From Lutraria lutraria (taxonomy: Eukaryota; Mollusca; Bivalvia; Venerida; Mactridae), in contig OZ026843.1 in assembly GCA_964023205.1 (NCBI GenBank), positions 10,397,093 through 10,461,092 of the forward strand: 64,000 nt of DNA. The letters run 5' to 3'. How positions within the stretch are numbered: the stretch's first letter is position 1; every line of letters starts with the position of its first letter. Below are positions 13,111-25,500 of the stretch, piece after piece. The position numbers and the translations under genes were made by a program. The notes below the pieces were generated by a model. That model did no database searches and was not told the DNA's origin. It worked only from the letters and a program-made list of their open reading frames with translations.

Positions 13111-14556
13111 AGCCTTAGCGCAGAATTTACTCAAGCCTTGGAAAACCTGGTGTCGAGGCATTGCCACGTTTCTTGTTAACAATACCAATGTCTGTAAAAC
13201 CAAACAAAAAAGTCATGTGACTGGTTGCTATTTCTGTCCGGTGTTTTAATGGCAGTGGGGGGAATTTATTTGATGGTCCTGTTATCTGACTTCTATCTTA
13301 TAGAACTGTGAAACAGACACATAGTAATGTGGTGCTTATCTTTGTCGTTTTTTTATCGCAACTTCAGCTTTTGCTGAATATATTTTATCCTGAATTATTT
13401 ATTTTAATTGCACCCTGATAGTATAGAAGTAGTTTCGAATGTTCACAGTGACAGTTATCTATTTAGTTCTCTGGCATTTTGATGATTTTAATTATAATGA
13501 AAGTACAGCTTGATGTCAGAGAGATACAATTGAGTCAGTGAGGTTACGTGTGTACGTCTGCTCCATTTTATCAACTGCATTGATTGTAAGCACAGTGTGG
13601 TGTACTTTTTTTTCACGCAAATTAAATTGACAGCATTCAACTCGACAATGGTAGCCAGTAACCATTGGTTACCGTAATGTCAATCCAGCTTCTGGTTCTA
13701 CTTTTTTGATCAATTGTGACCCAAGTTTTTTGGTTGAGAGATAGTGGGGGGAAGTGATTGACTTCGTAAGCTATGGTTTATGTATAACTGTTGACATTTC
13801 GATGGCCATGTGTTTCATTGAGCAGACGCACTCACGGTATCTTGTTGTTTTATATGTCCATCTGTCCGTCTGCTTACTTTGATCTGTTCACAAGTAATTT
13901 TCTTTATGACTCAAACTATATGGAGAGATTAACTCTGTTACATAATGTTTATGAATATTTCGTCAACATAGAATTAAAAGCGCCAATCTGCCTCTTTAAT
14001 ACTTGTCAGGCCCTTGTAATTTTAAGGTGACCTTTCGTACATTGTAATAAGTTGATATTGATTCAATGAATTAGTTAATTAGAAGAGGATTTTATCAATG
14101 CATGATTTATGTACTGCACTGCACAGTGAAAGATAGAATTTTTTTTTTTCAGAAATATTTTTGTAACAATGGATGATTGCATTACTTGTGCATCTGATAT
14201 TCAAAATCATGACATTTAATGCTAGATGACACAGCCATGTTCTTATTAATGTATGAACTGAATTATTGCAATGTCTAAGTATGATATATCATAATTATAT
14301 GTCTATACAATCATGTGACATCATGGTCTGAGATTATGGTATGAGATTGAAAAACTGATCAATATACACAACTATTGATATAATTCTCACCTGATACAGT
14401 ATGAAAAATACATACTGGGTAAGTTGAAATTGATTTTTGAGCCCACAGAAAATTCTCAAGGTATATACTTTTGGGTAACCCAATTTATTGTTCCCATCAC
14501 ATGGTTTGTACAGCTATATGACCTCTGGCCAAGGCTTTGATATCATTACCTTAGGC
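13111..14556. other. Non-coding, nothing assigned
   Basis: A 79-codon frame at 13791 has no domain features. Confidence 0.5.
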
Positions 14557-14760
14557 TGAAAATAAAAATAAGTTTGTTTGGAGTGCTCCAACACAGAATT
14601 TTAGCACTTGATAGGTAGGTATTTTTTTATTTCTACAATGTAACAATAAAAATGAAAAAAGAAGCCCCCCCCCAAAAAAAACACACTTTTTTTATGTATT
14701 TACTTGGCTTTTCGTGAGTGGGTAGGTAGGAGCACTCCTAACAAACTTATTTTCATTTTC
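14557..14760. mobile_element. ~204-bp MITE, GGAGTGCTCC ends
   Basis: Left TGAAAATAAAAATAAGTTTG then TTTGGAGTGCTCC is answered on the right by GGAGCACTCCTAACAAACTT then ATTTTCATTTTC (about 33 bp). The loop has a C9/A run and a GTGGGTAGGTAGG phrase just inside the right arm. Confidence 0.82.
14665..14673. repeat. C9 run next to an A-run
   Basis: Nine C followed by A-rich sequence, inside the loop of the inverted-repeat element at 14557-14760. Confidence 0.85.
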
Positions 14761-14874
14761 CGGCTTATACTGTAAGAAATTAAATAAATTGGTCCTAACT
14801 TACAAAAAAAATGTATTTATTTCATCGGATTTATCAGATTTAATGCCATTTTCAACATTATTTCAGTTTTATTG

Positions 14875-15097
14875 TAGCAGACAGTTATCCTAACCAGCTT
14901 CCCTGGACTTAAACCAGTACCAGGTACTTACCAAATTCTATCTGCAAGCTATTTGTAACCAAGCCATTTAACATAGGATGCTTAATTATCTTAAGTCAAA
15001 TTTGTCACAGACAGTGTGAGCCTTGTCCGGGGTTCGTACTCACAACCTCTTGATCAATGCTCTAACCACTGAGCCAACAGGGCAGGCTCTAACTTAT
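14875..15097 (-). mobile_element. tRNA-derived SINE, minus strand
   Basis: On the minus strand the head reads TGTTGGCTCAGTGGTTAGAG (A box) and GTGAGTACGAACCCC (B box). The body GGTACTGGTTTAAGTCCAGG and AAGCTGGTTAGGATAACTGT is the central domain shared with the copies at 10.8 and 15.8 kb. Confidence 0.75.
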
Positions 15098-15812
15098 CAA
15101 AGAAATAAAAAGACATACAATTTACATCATAACTGACGTACCATACTGTTTCTATTACAAAGCTATTAATTCAGAATAATGATTACATTTGTGTAGCCAG
15201 CAGTCCATGTGGGAGAACAGAGGTGATTAGTGGGAGCTATTTATCAGTGTTATTTGTCCTAATAAGGTCAATCCTGTCAGAATGTGACCAAAAAGTCGTT
15301 TGGATCTATTTTTTTCTCGTGTGTTTTTCTCTAGTATGTGCTTGACAATTACACTATCATATAATTTATTATAACATTGTGTTACTGATGTCTGATATAA
15401 TACTGATCTGTCTCTTGTAGAAAGTCTGAAAAATGTTTGTCTATAATGCTCGATTGCACACATATCAGTATATCTAATAGTATATGTCTACTTAAGGTCA
15501 GATTTCTATGTACCCACAAATGTTGAGACACTTGCTTTAAGGGACTCGTTTTAATAATGGTTTATAGCTTTAAACTGGACCTTCTTTAATTTTGTATTAC
15601 TATAGTCTGCAGTCTTTAGAGAGTACAAAGTGCTTAAAACTTTTGGTTAACTGAATCTTAGTCCACTCTTAGAATTTCATGTTTAAGACAAACATGACCT
15701 TCCTGTAAATGTATTACATGTATATGACTGTTGGTTGCTAACAGGACCTTACACTTAATTTAATATAACTTGTGCATGGTCAACTTGACCTTCCTGACTT
15801 ATTATAAAAAGT
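15098..15812. other. Non-coding between two SINEs
   Basis: No feature recognised. Confidence 0.5.
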
Positions 15813-16046
15813 ACCCGACTCTGTGGTCGAGTGGTTAAGGTCGCTACTTCATATCACTGTAATCTCTCACTAAGTTTGAGCCCCGCTACCGACCATGTCT
15901 CTTTATGTGAGAAAGTAGACAGTTGCTTATGGAGGATGGGAGTCTAGTACTGGTTCTTCCCAGGATCAATGATTAGGTGAACTGTCCATCTCATATGACT
16001 CTGACTGTTGATAAGGGGGATAAAACCCGATATAAACAGTCTTTGA
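15813..16046 (+). mobile_element. tRNA-derived SINE
   Basis: The head CTCTGTGGTCGAGTGGTTAA is a convincing A-box region and AGTTTGAGCCCC is B-box-like. The central domain reads GTACTGGTTCTTCCCAGGAT then GATTAGGTGAACTGTCCATC; the tail CTCTGACTGTTGATAAGGGG resembles 9186-9215. The anticodon arm does not give a clean tRNA fold. Confidence 0.78.
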
Positions 16047-16061
16047 ATTAATTTTTTGTGA

Positions 16062-16168
16062 CAGGTTGCTCGACTATATGCTCTATGAAGGAAACTCCTT
16101 AAAACTAGGTTGCCCTCCAAACGACTTAAAGAAGAAAAAGAATCCTTTCGGGCAGGGAGCAACCCACT
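16062..16168. repeat. Inverted repeat AGGTTGCTC...GAGCAACCC
   Basis: AGGTTGCTCGAC at about 16062 and GGGAGCAACCCAC at about 16155 are opposed across ~90 bp, next to the SINE tail. They might be ends of a small element. Confidence 0.4.
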
Positions 16169-16484
16169 AATTTGAAGACTGTATAAACAAACAAATATTA
16201 TAAAAAGTAATATTTTTTCATGACGAAAATAACCTTTCTCCAAATGCAGTAACGGTAGTTCATGAATTAAACATGGCGTTCGATCCTCATATTTAAGTTG
16301 AACTTGTTCATATCTAACTTTACCTTCCTCTTGTAAAAGTAACATTGGTTTATAGACTTCAAGAATGTCCTCTAAGTGCTGTAGAACTTATCCAGTACCT
16401 CAGGTATAATTAAACTGAAATTGCACTGCAGGTATTGGCAACAGTACGACTGGGCTACTGATCTGAGGATTTACAAGTAGCCTG

Positions 16485-16570
16485 GTGGGCTTACGTCAAT
16501 ATTTTTTGGTAGTGCGGCGGAAATTTCTGGTAGTCTGCGGACTCCGGGCATTGGTTTTGTAGGACACTGC
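16485..16570. mobile_element. GC-richer repeat-like fragment
   Basis: GGTAGTGCGGCGGAAATTTC and CTGGTAGTCTGCGGACTCC are related halves in tandem. Composition differs from its flanks and looks like transposon debris. Confidence 0.35.
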
Positions 16571-17254
16571 TTGAATCTTTTTAACAGCATCGTAATGACT
16601 TGTTTTGATCATGTATTCTCTTAATATTGTGTTTTCTCTTCATGTACAGCTGGGATTGTTGAGAATCTTTGCAAAGATTTCATTGTATCTGTTACATGTT
16701 CCATGTTATTCATTAATCATTAAACAAATTCCAACTGTTAAATGCATTTCATTAAAATTCTTGTCTAATATTTTTTTGCCATTTTTGAATTCATATTTTC
16801 ATGATCATTAATGTGTAATAGCTGGCTCTGTGTTTTCTCTCTTTATCTCTCTGGGTAAAATTAGTGAAATAATTTCCATGGTTTTGTAAATACAATACAG
16901 ATGCATGTCTGCTCCAAGACAGAGAGGGAGAGAAATTCTAGCAAAAAAACCTGTTTTCAGTTTTAGATCAAGTCAAATTTAACTTTTATGAATGTTTCAA
17001 CATTAACTTGCTGTTTGATATTCAGGTTTGGTTTTGTTTCTAGATTCAAACAAATACCGGTATTGCTTGACAATAAAAATGCTTTTATTTCCGAGGGACA
17101 AGTTTTCATTGAACTCAACTCCAGTTGAATAACAAAATCATTAATAATTATGAAAATATGTGTTATTATGAGATGAATTTACTTGTAAATTCTTCTCATA
17201 TAGCGATCACACAGACTGAATTTCAACACTGCACTGCTCTGTACAGTAATCTTA

Positions 17255-17600
17255 GGGAGCGCTTCGTACTACATTTTTTCGGTATTTTTCGTTACTCGCT
17301 AATAGAGCGATACTGCACGCAATCCAAACACTCATCCACACACAGTCACCAAGCAAATACCATCGAAGCTGTTACTATATCGATTTTCTATTTTTAGCGT
17401 TTAGGACCCAACTCTCTCGGAAACTTCATATACGCACTCTATAGGACACTTCATTGGTCATTGTTGTTTTACATACTAACTCGCTAACAGAGCGTTAAGT
17501 ACTGCGCAAAGTTAAACACCCTGAGATTTACTTACGGATACATGGTTCCCGGCTTTGTAGTATATGACTGCATCGAGTACTGAAATTACGAGAACCAGCA
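17255..17600. promoter_or_regulatory. CpG-containing island-like stretch
   Basis: CpG dinucleotides recur (GAGCGCTTCG, TTTTTCGTTACTCGCTA, TACTGCACGCAATCC, GCGTTTAGG, ATACGCACTC, CTGCGCAAAG, CATCGAGTAC), with a CCAAT complement in CATTGGTCATTG. Two related phrases, ACTCGCTAATAGAGCG and ACTCGCTAACAGAGCG, lie ~187 bp apart. Could be unmethylated regulatory DNA or transposon debris. Confidence 0.3.
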
Positions 17601-17903
17601 GGCAAAATAACATACTGGTTCTCATGTGTTCAATGCATGGTGCTTTCAAACACTACGAATCCAGTAACCATGTCGAAAGTAAATGTAGCTGATGCAAAAT
17701 ATTGACAATTTTGCTAATTGTTTTGGATAATTTGGTGTTGAGGTTGAAACTTAAACTTGACAATAATCGTGAAGAATAATGTGTACTGCATCGACTGACA
17801 CAAGGATTACCGGTATGTGAAAATGTTGGAAATAAAATACGAGGTGTTTTCGAAGGTACGTGTGAGCTATTTTTCCAACGAACATTTATATCTTGTAGTA
17901 TAT

Positions 17904-18223
17904 ATACATAGTTCCCATAACTACAATATTTACCTCCCTTGTTTTGAATTGGCGGCCATCTTGAAAGTCAAATTTCTTATATGTTTAATAGAAAAAAACA
18001 AAAAAGTGGTTATTAAACAACTCAATTTACAAAATATAACTTCATCATGAAGTTGGAAAAACCATAAGTGTATCAGGTTTAAGAAAAAGTAGTTGTCACA
18101 TATGAAAATTCTATATTTAGAATTAGCAGAACAAAAATATAAATATCCTTTATCAATGCTAGTCAAATGAGACTTTCAAGATGGCCGCCAAGGGAGGTAG
18201 ATGTAGATGTGGGAACTATGTAT
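17904..18223. mobile_element. 320-bp inverted-repeat element
   Basis: The left end ATACATAGTTCCCATAACTA reads outward against right end GATGTGGGAACTATGTAT. Inward, TACCTCCCTT and GGCGGCCATCTTGAAAGTC are answered by GACTTTCAAGATGGCCGCC and AAGGGAGGTA, so the arms match over roughly 60 bp with small gaps. Two short frames here (77 and 78 codons) are by-products. Confidence 0.85.
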
Positions 18224-18871
18224 TGTTGACGTTGAAAAATGTATTTTTTCAAAACAGCTTATTTTAGGTTTTAATGATAGATATGATAAGATTATGTGTT
18301 TGGATTGACAAAAATACAATTATTTTGGTTTTTAAAGCTCCTAACCCCAAGTGTCTGTGATAAAATGGCCAGGTGTCATAGAAAAAAATCAGAAAAGGCA
18401 AAAATAAGCTTACAGATTTTTTGGCAATTTTTGTTCCCCTTTATTTCTTTTAATATTTATCCCACAGTTACAAAAATGTCACCATAAAAAGGTTATTAAA
18501 TTATAAACGACTTTTATATTTACTATAATTTAATGGGATTATTATTTAGTATAATAAACCAGTGATGAAGTAGACATGTGTCAAAACAGTAGCATTTCCC
18601 AATAACCTGTATGAAGACAGCGTACCAAGTTTATCTGATCCACTATCAGTATACAGTATGTATATTGACTAGGGGGCTATGAAGTAAAGGGTTAAACAGG
18701 CAATATGATCCTTGAACTTTGATATTTGATTAAATAAACAGTACTAGGTCCTCGTTTCGGACAGAATTATTGATACAGTTTTAAATCTTGTATCGACTCA
18801 GAGATATCCCTGCATCACAAAATCTTTGATATATGAATGCTGATAAATTTTACAAACTAAATAATATAGTA
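18224..18871. other. AT-rich, nothing assigned
   Basis: No feature recognised. Confidence 0.5.
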
Positions 18872-19047
18872 TAGTGCAACCTCTCCAGAGCGGCCCTCTC
18901 TTGAGCAACAACCTCCCTTCAACAACAGCATGATTTTTTCCCATTACACGATTTAACTATTACTTTAACCTCTATAGCAACAACCTCTCAACAACAACAT
19001 AATTTTGCTACTCCCAAAGAGTGTTGCTTTGGAGTAGTTGTGCCGTA
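18872..19047. mobile_element. MITE 'CAACCTCTCC', second copy
   Basis: It aligns throughout with 53418-53597 (GCAACCTCTCCAGAGCGGCC at the left, GTTGCTTTGGAGTAGTTGTG at the right, AGCATGATTTTTTCCCA inside). Same orientation, more decayed ends. Confidence 0.78.
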
Positions 19048-20228
19048 TGAATGTATTATGCATTGTGGGAAATGAACCTTACATGTTTCTTTCATTCAAA
19101 GATGCATATAATCAAAGGACAAGGTCTCAATATTTTTAACAATAAATAGACCATTAATCTGATTGCTAAAAATATAACAACCTGACAGCAACCTGAGAAG
19201 AATATCGAGATCGTTTCTGTAATTTTTTTATTATATTTGGCTCAAGTTCGTATGAAATTGGTTGTATTCTTGTTGGCAATAAAAATGTTTTATGATCAAG
19301 ATATGATTCCAAATCATTTTGTAAGATTTAATTACGACAATTACATTAGAAAAGATTACCATTGTATGATTAGTTTTTATGCTTTTCAATCGTTCATGTT
19401 ATGGGTGAAAGTTGATTGAAGTTAGTGAAGTATGACCATAGCGGACTCGAGTAATTGATTTTTACTGTTCTGTTTTCATTTTCATTACATCCGTCTGCTT
19501 TCAAAAATTGACTTTAATGATTATTCATTTTTTAACATGCGTGCATGATTGTTAAGTGTGACATGAGAAGCATGAACAAGATATAAAAACTATCAAATAA
19601 ATGACCTGTCTAGTATTTCAGTTGGTGATTGGAATACGATTTGGTGTTAACTTCCAGTCTGCGGAAAATATTGAAAAATAAGTTTCAGTGATTATTATAA
19701 TCGTCTTGATTTCCAATAAAATGAAAGTAGTGATAACACTTAAAATAGATAACATGGATTTTGAGTTTGTAAAAAGGAAATGGTGACATGAATAAAATGA
19801 TTCAGTGATATGGGATAATTAGAGGCTAGTTGCATCATATTACCAGCAGTACATTTATTGATTTTCAGGGTTCTGGATCAGAGATTGTAAAACATGAGCT
19901 GGATCTTATTTAAGGTGAACTTTCTAAATTACAATTTTTTTTATATTACCTGCTTGCTATAGTGATATTACTGACTTCTTAAACTGTATTAGAACATTTT
20001 CTTAAAAGCGGTGTCCCTGACTTTTTAAATCCAAAGTGATGGCGGTCGTATAGGCCATTAAACAACAGATAAATAATAATTAATCATTATCATTATTAAT
20101 CATTCTGTCTGTGTTTGTGCATAATTGATCATTTATCGTCAACAATTCTTTTGAATAAGATTTCCACTGGCATCATTGGGCCAATTTAGATGTAGCCTTT
20201 TTCTTAGTCTTCTTAAATCAAGTTGTCA
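19048..20228. other. AT-rich, one weak exon-like string
   Basis: TTGATTTTCAG at 19858-19868 is followed 46 bases later by AAG GTGAAC, which could bound a micro-exon but is weak. Confidence 0.4.
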
Positions 20229-20405
20229 CTTAGGTCAGCGATATTGGGCCATAATGGCCCTCTTGTTTACCAAAATGTCACTTCATCAGGTCACTTCTTA
20301 AGGTGAGCGATAAAGGGCCACCTGGTCACTTCTAAAGGTGAGCGATATGGGGCCATCAGGTCACTCAGATGAGCGATATTGGGCCGTGATAGCCCTCTTG
20401 TTTTC
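20229..20405. repeat. Dispersed-type repeat with GAGCGATATNGGGCC units
   Basis: Four imperfect units contain a GTCACTT...AGGTGAGCGATA...GGGCC phrase, bounded at both sides by GGCCCTCTTGTTT or AGCCCTCTTGTTT. It looks like a dispersed molluscan repeat whose inner part has been tandemly expanded. Confidence 0.7.
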
Positions 20406-21371
20406 ACAATTTTGAGTGCAGCTTCCTGGCTTTAACTAAAACACTCATACAAACATGTAATAAATTCTAATTCATTACAAATAATTTTTGGTGTAGAGTT
20501 TTCATATCATTCAAATTAGAATTGGTCGATCTTGCATACAAAATGTACAGTATTCGGTTAACATACAAAAATCTTCTTCCTTTTTGTCTTAAGTGTCAAG
20601 TTTGCCAATAATAAATACGCAGTTTGGAGATATCAACCCATAGGGAAATACAGATCAATTCTGAGGACCGATTGCCCATAATCTCACATTTACATGGCTG
20701 GAATTAGATTCCTTTAAATAATGTCATGTTTTCATTTCTCTTATTTTTTTCAATAACGATTATTTGGTGTCAGCGACCAGGGTTAATGATATAGAACCAA
20801 CTTATTGGATTATGACTGTATTTGGAGAATTTAACATCCTGTAAACATTACTAGAAAACTCACTTTCCTGTCAACCTCATTCATAAGTTTCAAAAATATC
20901 TTATATCGTGATAAAGAATTATGTTTTGTTTAGTCAATGATCTGTTATAGTATTAGTTTATTCATGAGACATTAAGATATTAACAGACTCAGCCCTTCAG
21001 CTCAATGACTTCATGTTTGTTTGTTCTATAATTGTCGAAGCATGCTTGCTTATCTATTATGGAAATGAGTTTTGTTTCTTTTTAATTGTATTATTTTACA
21101 TGGAAATGTCATGTCATATCATATTTATGATTAAAACACTTATTGATTGTAATATTCCATGTATGTATGAAATAACTTCATGGAAAGAATTAATCATTCA
21201 TTTGTTTATCATGGATAACATTTATTAGGAAACAGGTAAGCACCTGTCATTAAATGATACTAATTTCTTTGTGTTTTAATTGGTGATTAATTTGTTTTCA
21301 TAGTTTTAAGTCCATTCCAAATCTCACTGATATTTTCGTTAAAGTTAATACATGCAGTTTATACACCAGTT

Positions 21372-21595
21372 TTAGGCCAACCTTAAAAAATGTTTGTTTG
21401 ATGTAACCCTACACATAGAATTTTCAGTGGGTAGGTAGGTAGGAAATTGTTTAAAAAATTTTTTTTTTACATTGAACCTAATATACCTAGCATAATGCTT
21501 TTTATATAATGAAAAATTAAATACCCAAGAGACCAAAAAAAAGTTAGGTAGGACCGTTTTTTTGTGAGTAAGGGTAGCATAACCTCTAAGAATTT
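21372..21595. mobile_element. GTAGG-rich DNA element, related to 14557-14760
   Basis: It shares TTTGTTTG near the left edge, GTGGGTAGGTAGGTAGGAAA and a later GTTAGGTAGGACCG with the element at 14557-14760. A terminal inversion is only partly visible (ATGTAACCCTAC versus AAGGGTAGCATAAC). Boundaries are approximate. Confidence 0.55.
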
Positions 21596-22164
21596 GTCTT
21601 TCTAATCATTTAATCAATTTAACTCGTCAATTTTCCTAGTAAAAAAATTTACATTTATTTTATCATTCTTTTTTATGTTATTGTTCTTCTCCCATGGTAA
21701 CCAGACTAAAGAATTTGTTTTCCTTATCTAACAGTCTATAAATGGATGCAATTTTTCTTTTCATGCAGTCGTCTATGAATTTGTCACTGTCAGACTGCAT
21801 TGTGGAAAATTCTTTTCAGTTCTTTTTCAAGGAATCACCGTTCTTTATGTCATCTGTGTTATAATGATTGTTTGACATGATTCTGTCCATTCTGTTATCA
21901 ATAGTACTGTGTAATGATATACCATCCTAGTTAGGAACTTCAGCAACAAAATATTGTTATAATGAGCAATAAATAGGGAACAATGAATATAATGTTGTAG
22001 TTTAGGTGACATACAAATAAAACCTTATGAATTGTAACAATATGCAATTTTTCATGTTCTCGTAGCCTTATATCACATTCAGTCTTAGGTTTCACTTACT
22101 GTTCACTGTTTGCACTTCCTGCATGTGTGTTCTTTTTTAATGTTTTGAAGTATTTTCATATAAT

Positions 22165-22500
22165 TGTTTCCAGGAGTAGTTTCACTGTTTCCAATTGGTA
22201 AACCATTCACCGCCTAGTGTACAGTCAGGATTCCACTATGTGCAATTAGTAAACAAGGAGGTCTAAGATTGCTCTATAATTACAATGGAACTTGATTTTG
22301 ATAAAGTCAAGTCCCAACCAGTCTTGACTTCACTTGGTGTACCAGAAGGGTTAAACTTTCTCTGAGTTAATACTTGTTGTACCAATGGGTACCAGATGTT
22401 TATTTGTTTCAGGAGCAGTTCCACTGTTTCCGCTTGGTGTACTTTGTCTAAGTCACCATTTGGTGTATTAGATGGGTTAAACTTTCTGTTTGTCTTGTTA
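22165..22500. repeat. Imperfect local duplications
   Basis: A GTTTCAGGAGCAGTTCCACT-like phrase occurs at about 22167 and 22407. TTGGTGTACCAGAAGGGTTA and a close relative occur at about 22334 and 22461, each followed by AACTTTCT. These are old, shuffled tandem duplications. Confidence 0.6.
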
Positions 22501-25500
22501 AATTTTCAAGTTTCTGTTTTTCCAATTCTTATATATTCACAGTTTCATGTTTAATTTCTGCTAATTCAAATTCACTTTCGTCTGTTTAAGCGTATGATCA
22601 GCTTGCTGCTCCATGTTTAAACTGATTGTTCTGCTGTATATTATAGACTTGGTAGTGGTGTGTGCTTGGTTAGGTTGTATACCTATACCTATATATAAAT
22701 ACTGGATTCATTCCTTGTCACATATCTTATTTTAGACTGCCAAAGTAAGTTGCTAAATAATTCAGCAAACTTGACTAAAGACTCAATATTTCACTGTTTC
22801 ATTGGCATGTATAAACAATGTAATGTAATCATGTCATATGGTAAGCTTGGAAAGTATTACTTTATCATTAGTGTCAAGTAATCCATGACTTGTATCATCA
22901 AGCCATCAGTTCTTTCCAAGTATTGATAAAAACATCCTCACCGACTTATTTATGATAGACAATGGGCTCCTGGGAAGAATTAAGAAATTTTTAGCGTATG
23001 GCTATAATATTGTGATCATAGTTACAATAAAGATGCTATCAGAGAGCTTGCTGTGGTAATAGAATGCATGTATATTTAATGATACATATTACAGTCTTTG
23101 AACTTAGAATGATTAAAGATTTTCTTATTGATAAATGGCAAAAATGCTGGTAATCTTATATTAAAATGATTTCATTAGCGTATCTGTCAATCAAATTTTC
23201 CACTATGTGTGGCTCATCTTGAATGATAGAATGGATGTTTGGTTTTCAAATCAAAAATACAATTTACATTTCTTTTTTATGCAAGAGCCTGTAAGCACTT
23301 ATTTTGAAATGTGTTAAAAAATGCATACACGTTTGTTGCTAAAAAGTTCTGAATTGATGAACTTGTACAATTTTACCGAGTTCATTGAATTGATCATCAC
23401 TGTCAGAGACATTGGGACATGCTTTTACAATGGGTACTTGTATATGCTTTCCTCTGATCTTTGAAAGTCATTTGGAACATTTCATTTTGCTAATGTTCCA
23501 AATCATACAGTCCTACTAGTCCTGTTTTGCTGAACAAATTTGACTGTAACCTTTCAGGTGCAATGTCAGAGTTAATCTTTTCTTTTTTTTGCCTACATGT
23601 ATTTATATTCCCAATCTGCATTGACCTTACAAGGCATATTTTTGTCTTTGTTGCTGAATGATTTCCTCTATAAACAGATAAATGAATGAGAGCTGCATTT
23701 ATTGAAAACATTTAAAATCCTGATATTTTCTGCTTAAACTTCATTTTCCCAATATTTCGTTTGAGGAAATTTAACTGTTAAAGTTTAAGGAGTCTGAACT
23801 TTCACTAATTGTCGTTTATGATGCCTGTATAATTAATTAAGAAAAAGGGGATTAAAACCGGATGGAATTTTACAAATACCTTAAATAGGATTAACAGCTA
23901 CTGTTAAAGTATAGGGGTAATTATGTGATGGTGATACAATTTAAATTGCGATAGCTAAAGACTTTTTCTAGATGAATTTTAGTCGTGGGTACAAGTTTAT
24001 TCTAGTTGTTTGTGGGTATATAGTACAGTGTCTATTACTAGTTTGGGTAATCCTGGCCATTTGATTGGCTTATGATGATGACTGAATCTATTAATAGTTG
24101 ATAGGTAAGTAAATCATGCAGGCATTGATCTGTGATGTTGGCCTAGATAAGTTGTTGTTTAACCGCTTTGTGTGATGTATGGACTGATGTCATAAATATA
24201 ATTGTCACACGATTTCTGATTTTATGTTATGTTATGTGTTTTTTTAAAAGACAATGCCTCTGTGACCTTGACCTTTGACTTACTGACCTGATAATGCACA
24301 GGTACTGAAGGGATTGTCATGAGAAACCAACATATGAAGTTTGATGATTGTAGGCAAAAGTGTTTTGATTTTTTTTTAATCAAAATAATAAACTGCAGAA
24401 AAATTAGTGTGTTTGTTTGATCTCCTGATTGTTTTGGCCATAAGCTGAAAGCACAGCCTGATAAAACATACCGTTAACTGCAGATCTATGCAACAGAGCT
24501 TTTTAAAAAATAAGTGTTCTGTTAGGGAGAGCTTTGCCATTATTTGCCACAAAATACAAAGTTAGGAATTAATATTCTGGTGAAATAGTCTGCTGGTGAA
24601 CTTGATGTGCCTCATGAAACAAATTTGCCTGCATAGAATTTTTTTTTTTTTTTTGGTGCAAATCACCTTTATTGAATCAGTATTGGCAGAAGTTCTAATT
24701 GACAATATCAAAATATTGCTTCAAATTTGTCATCATTTCTTAATTCTTTCTGTAGAAAGTTTAGGTTGTTGAAAGATTAGTTTTCTCTGACCAGTTTGAT
24801 TCAAGATGCACATGCAAGATGTCACTAAATCTGTTTAGTTGTTATGTTTAGCCTGAAGTATTGTGTAGAAAAGCAGTGGACCAATATTGTCTCTTTCATT
24901 TGTAATTACTACAATTGCATTAACTTAATTGAAGGTCCCATTATCTATACGATAGTGTTTTTCATCTCTGGGGATTTTTGGTTTGTGTCAATGTAAGTAT
25001 CCTGTCTGATATTGGCCTCTGGTGCGCTGCGGTTTTATGCTTTAAGGTATTGCTGTACTTATTTCAACATCAGGGAGAGATTTCTGAATTTACTATTATG
25101 CCAGCTAGTCAATAAATGTTCTATTAGTTGTATTGTATGTGTGGGTTTTCATGCTCTGCTGTTATTTGAGATCAAAAACTTATTGGAAATAAACTGAAGT
25201 CCAGAACATTGCATGATGTAAGAAAGTTGATTATTGTGCTGTATGTGTTAAGAAGTAAGTATGATCCTTGTGAGAAGGGATTTATATTGGTGTGACAAGT
25301 TGTTTATTCTTGTGTTGATTAATGTCACATTATTAATTGGATATATAGGTTCATAAACATTCACAACACTGCTGACCAAAATCTTGGTGAGAGAAATTTA
25401 TGTTCATTTTTTTTTTCATTTGAAAAAAATGTTCTTTCAAAACACATTTTTATTGAAATAAATTATGTATCACAGTCAAAATTAATTAATTATTTATTGT

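Noticed and set aside
15813..15890. Functional tRNA gene
   Set aside because: A- and B-box-like strings exist but no clean cloverleaf, and the sequence continues into a SINE body.
15944..16345. 133-codon minus-strand open frame, the longest in the window
   Set aside because: Its start of the + strand interval overlaps the SINE body and it crosses an inverted repeat; no domain, low-complexity hydrophobic patch, no promoter or splice context.
21000..21235. Coding exon ending GAAACAG GTAAGC with a 71-codon frame
   Set aside because: The donor is good but the upstream CAGCCCTTCAG acceptor is weak and the frame is low-complexity hydrophobic without a domain.
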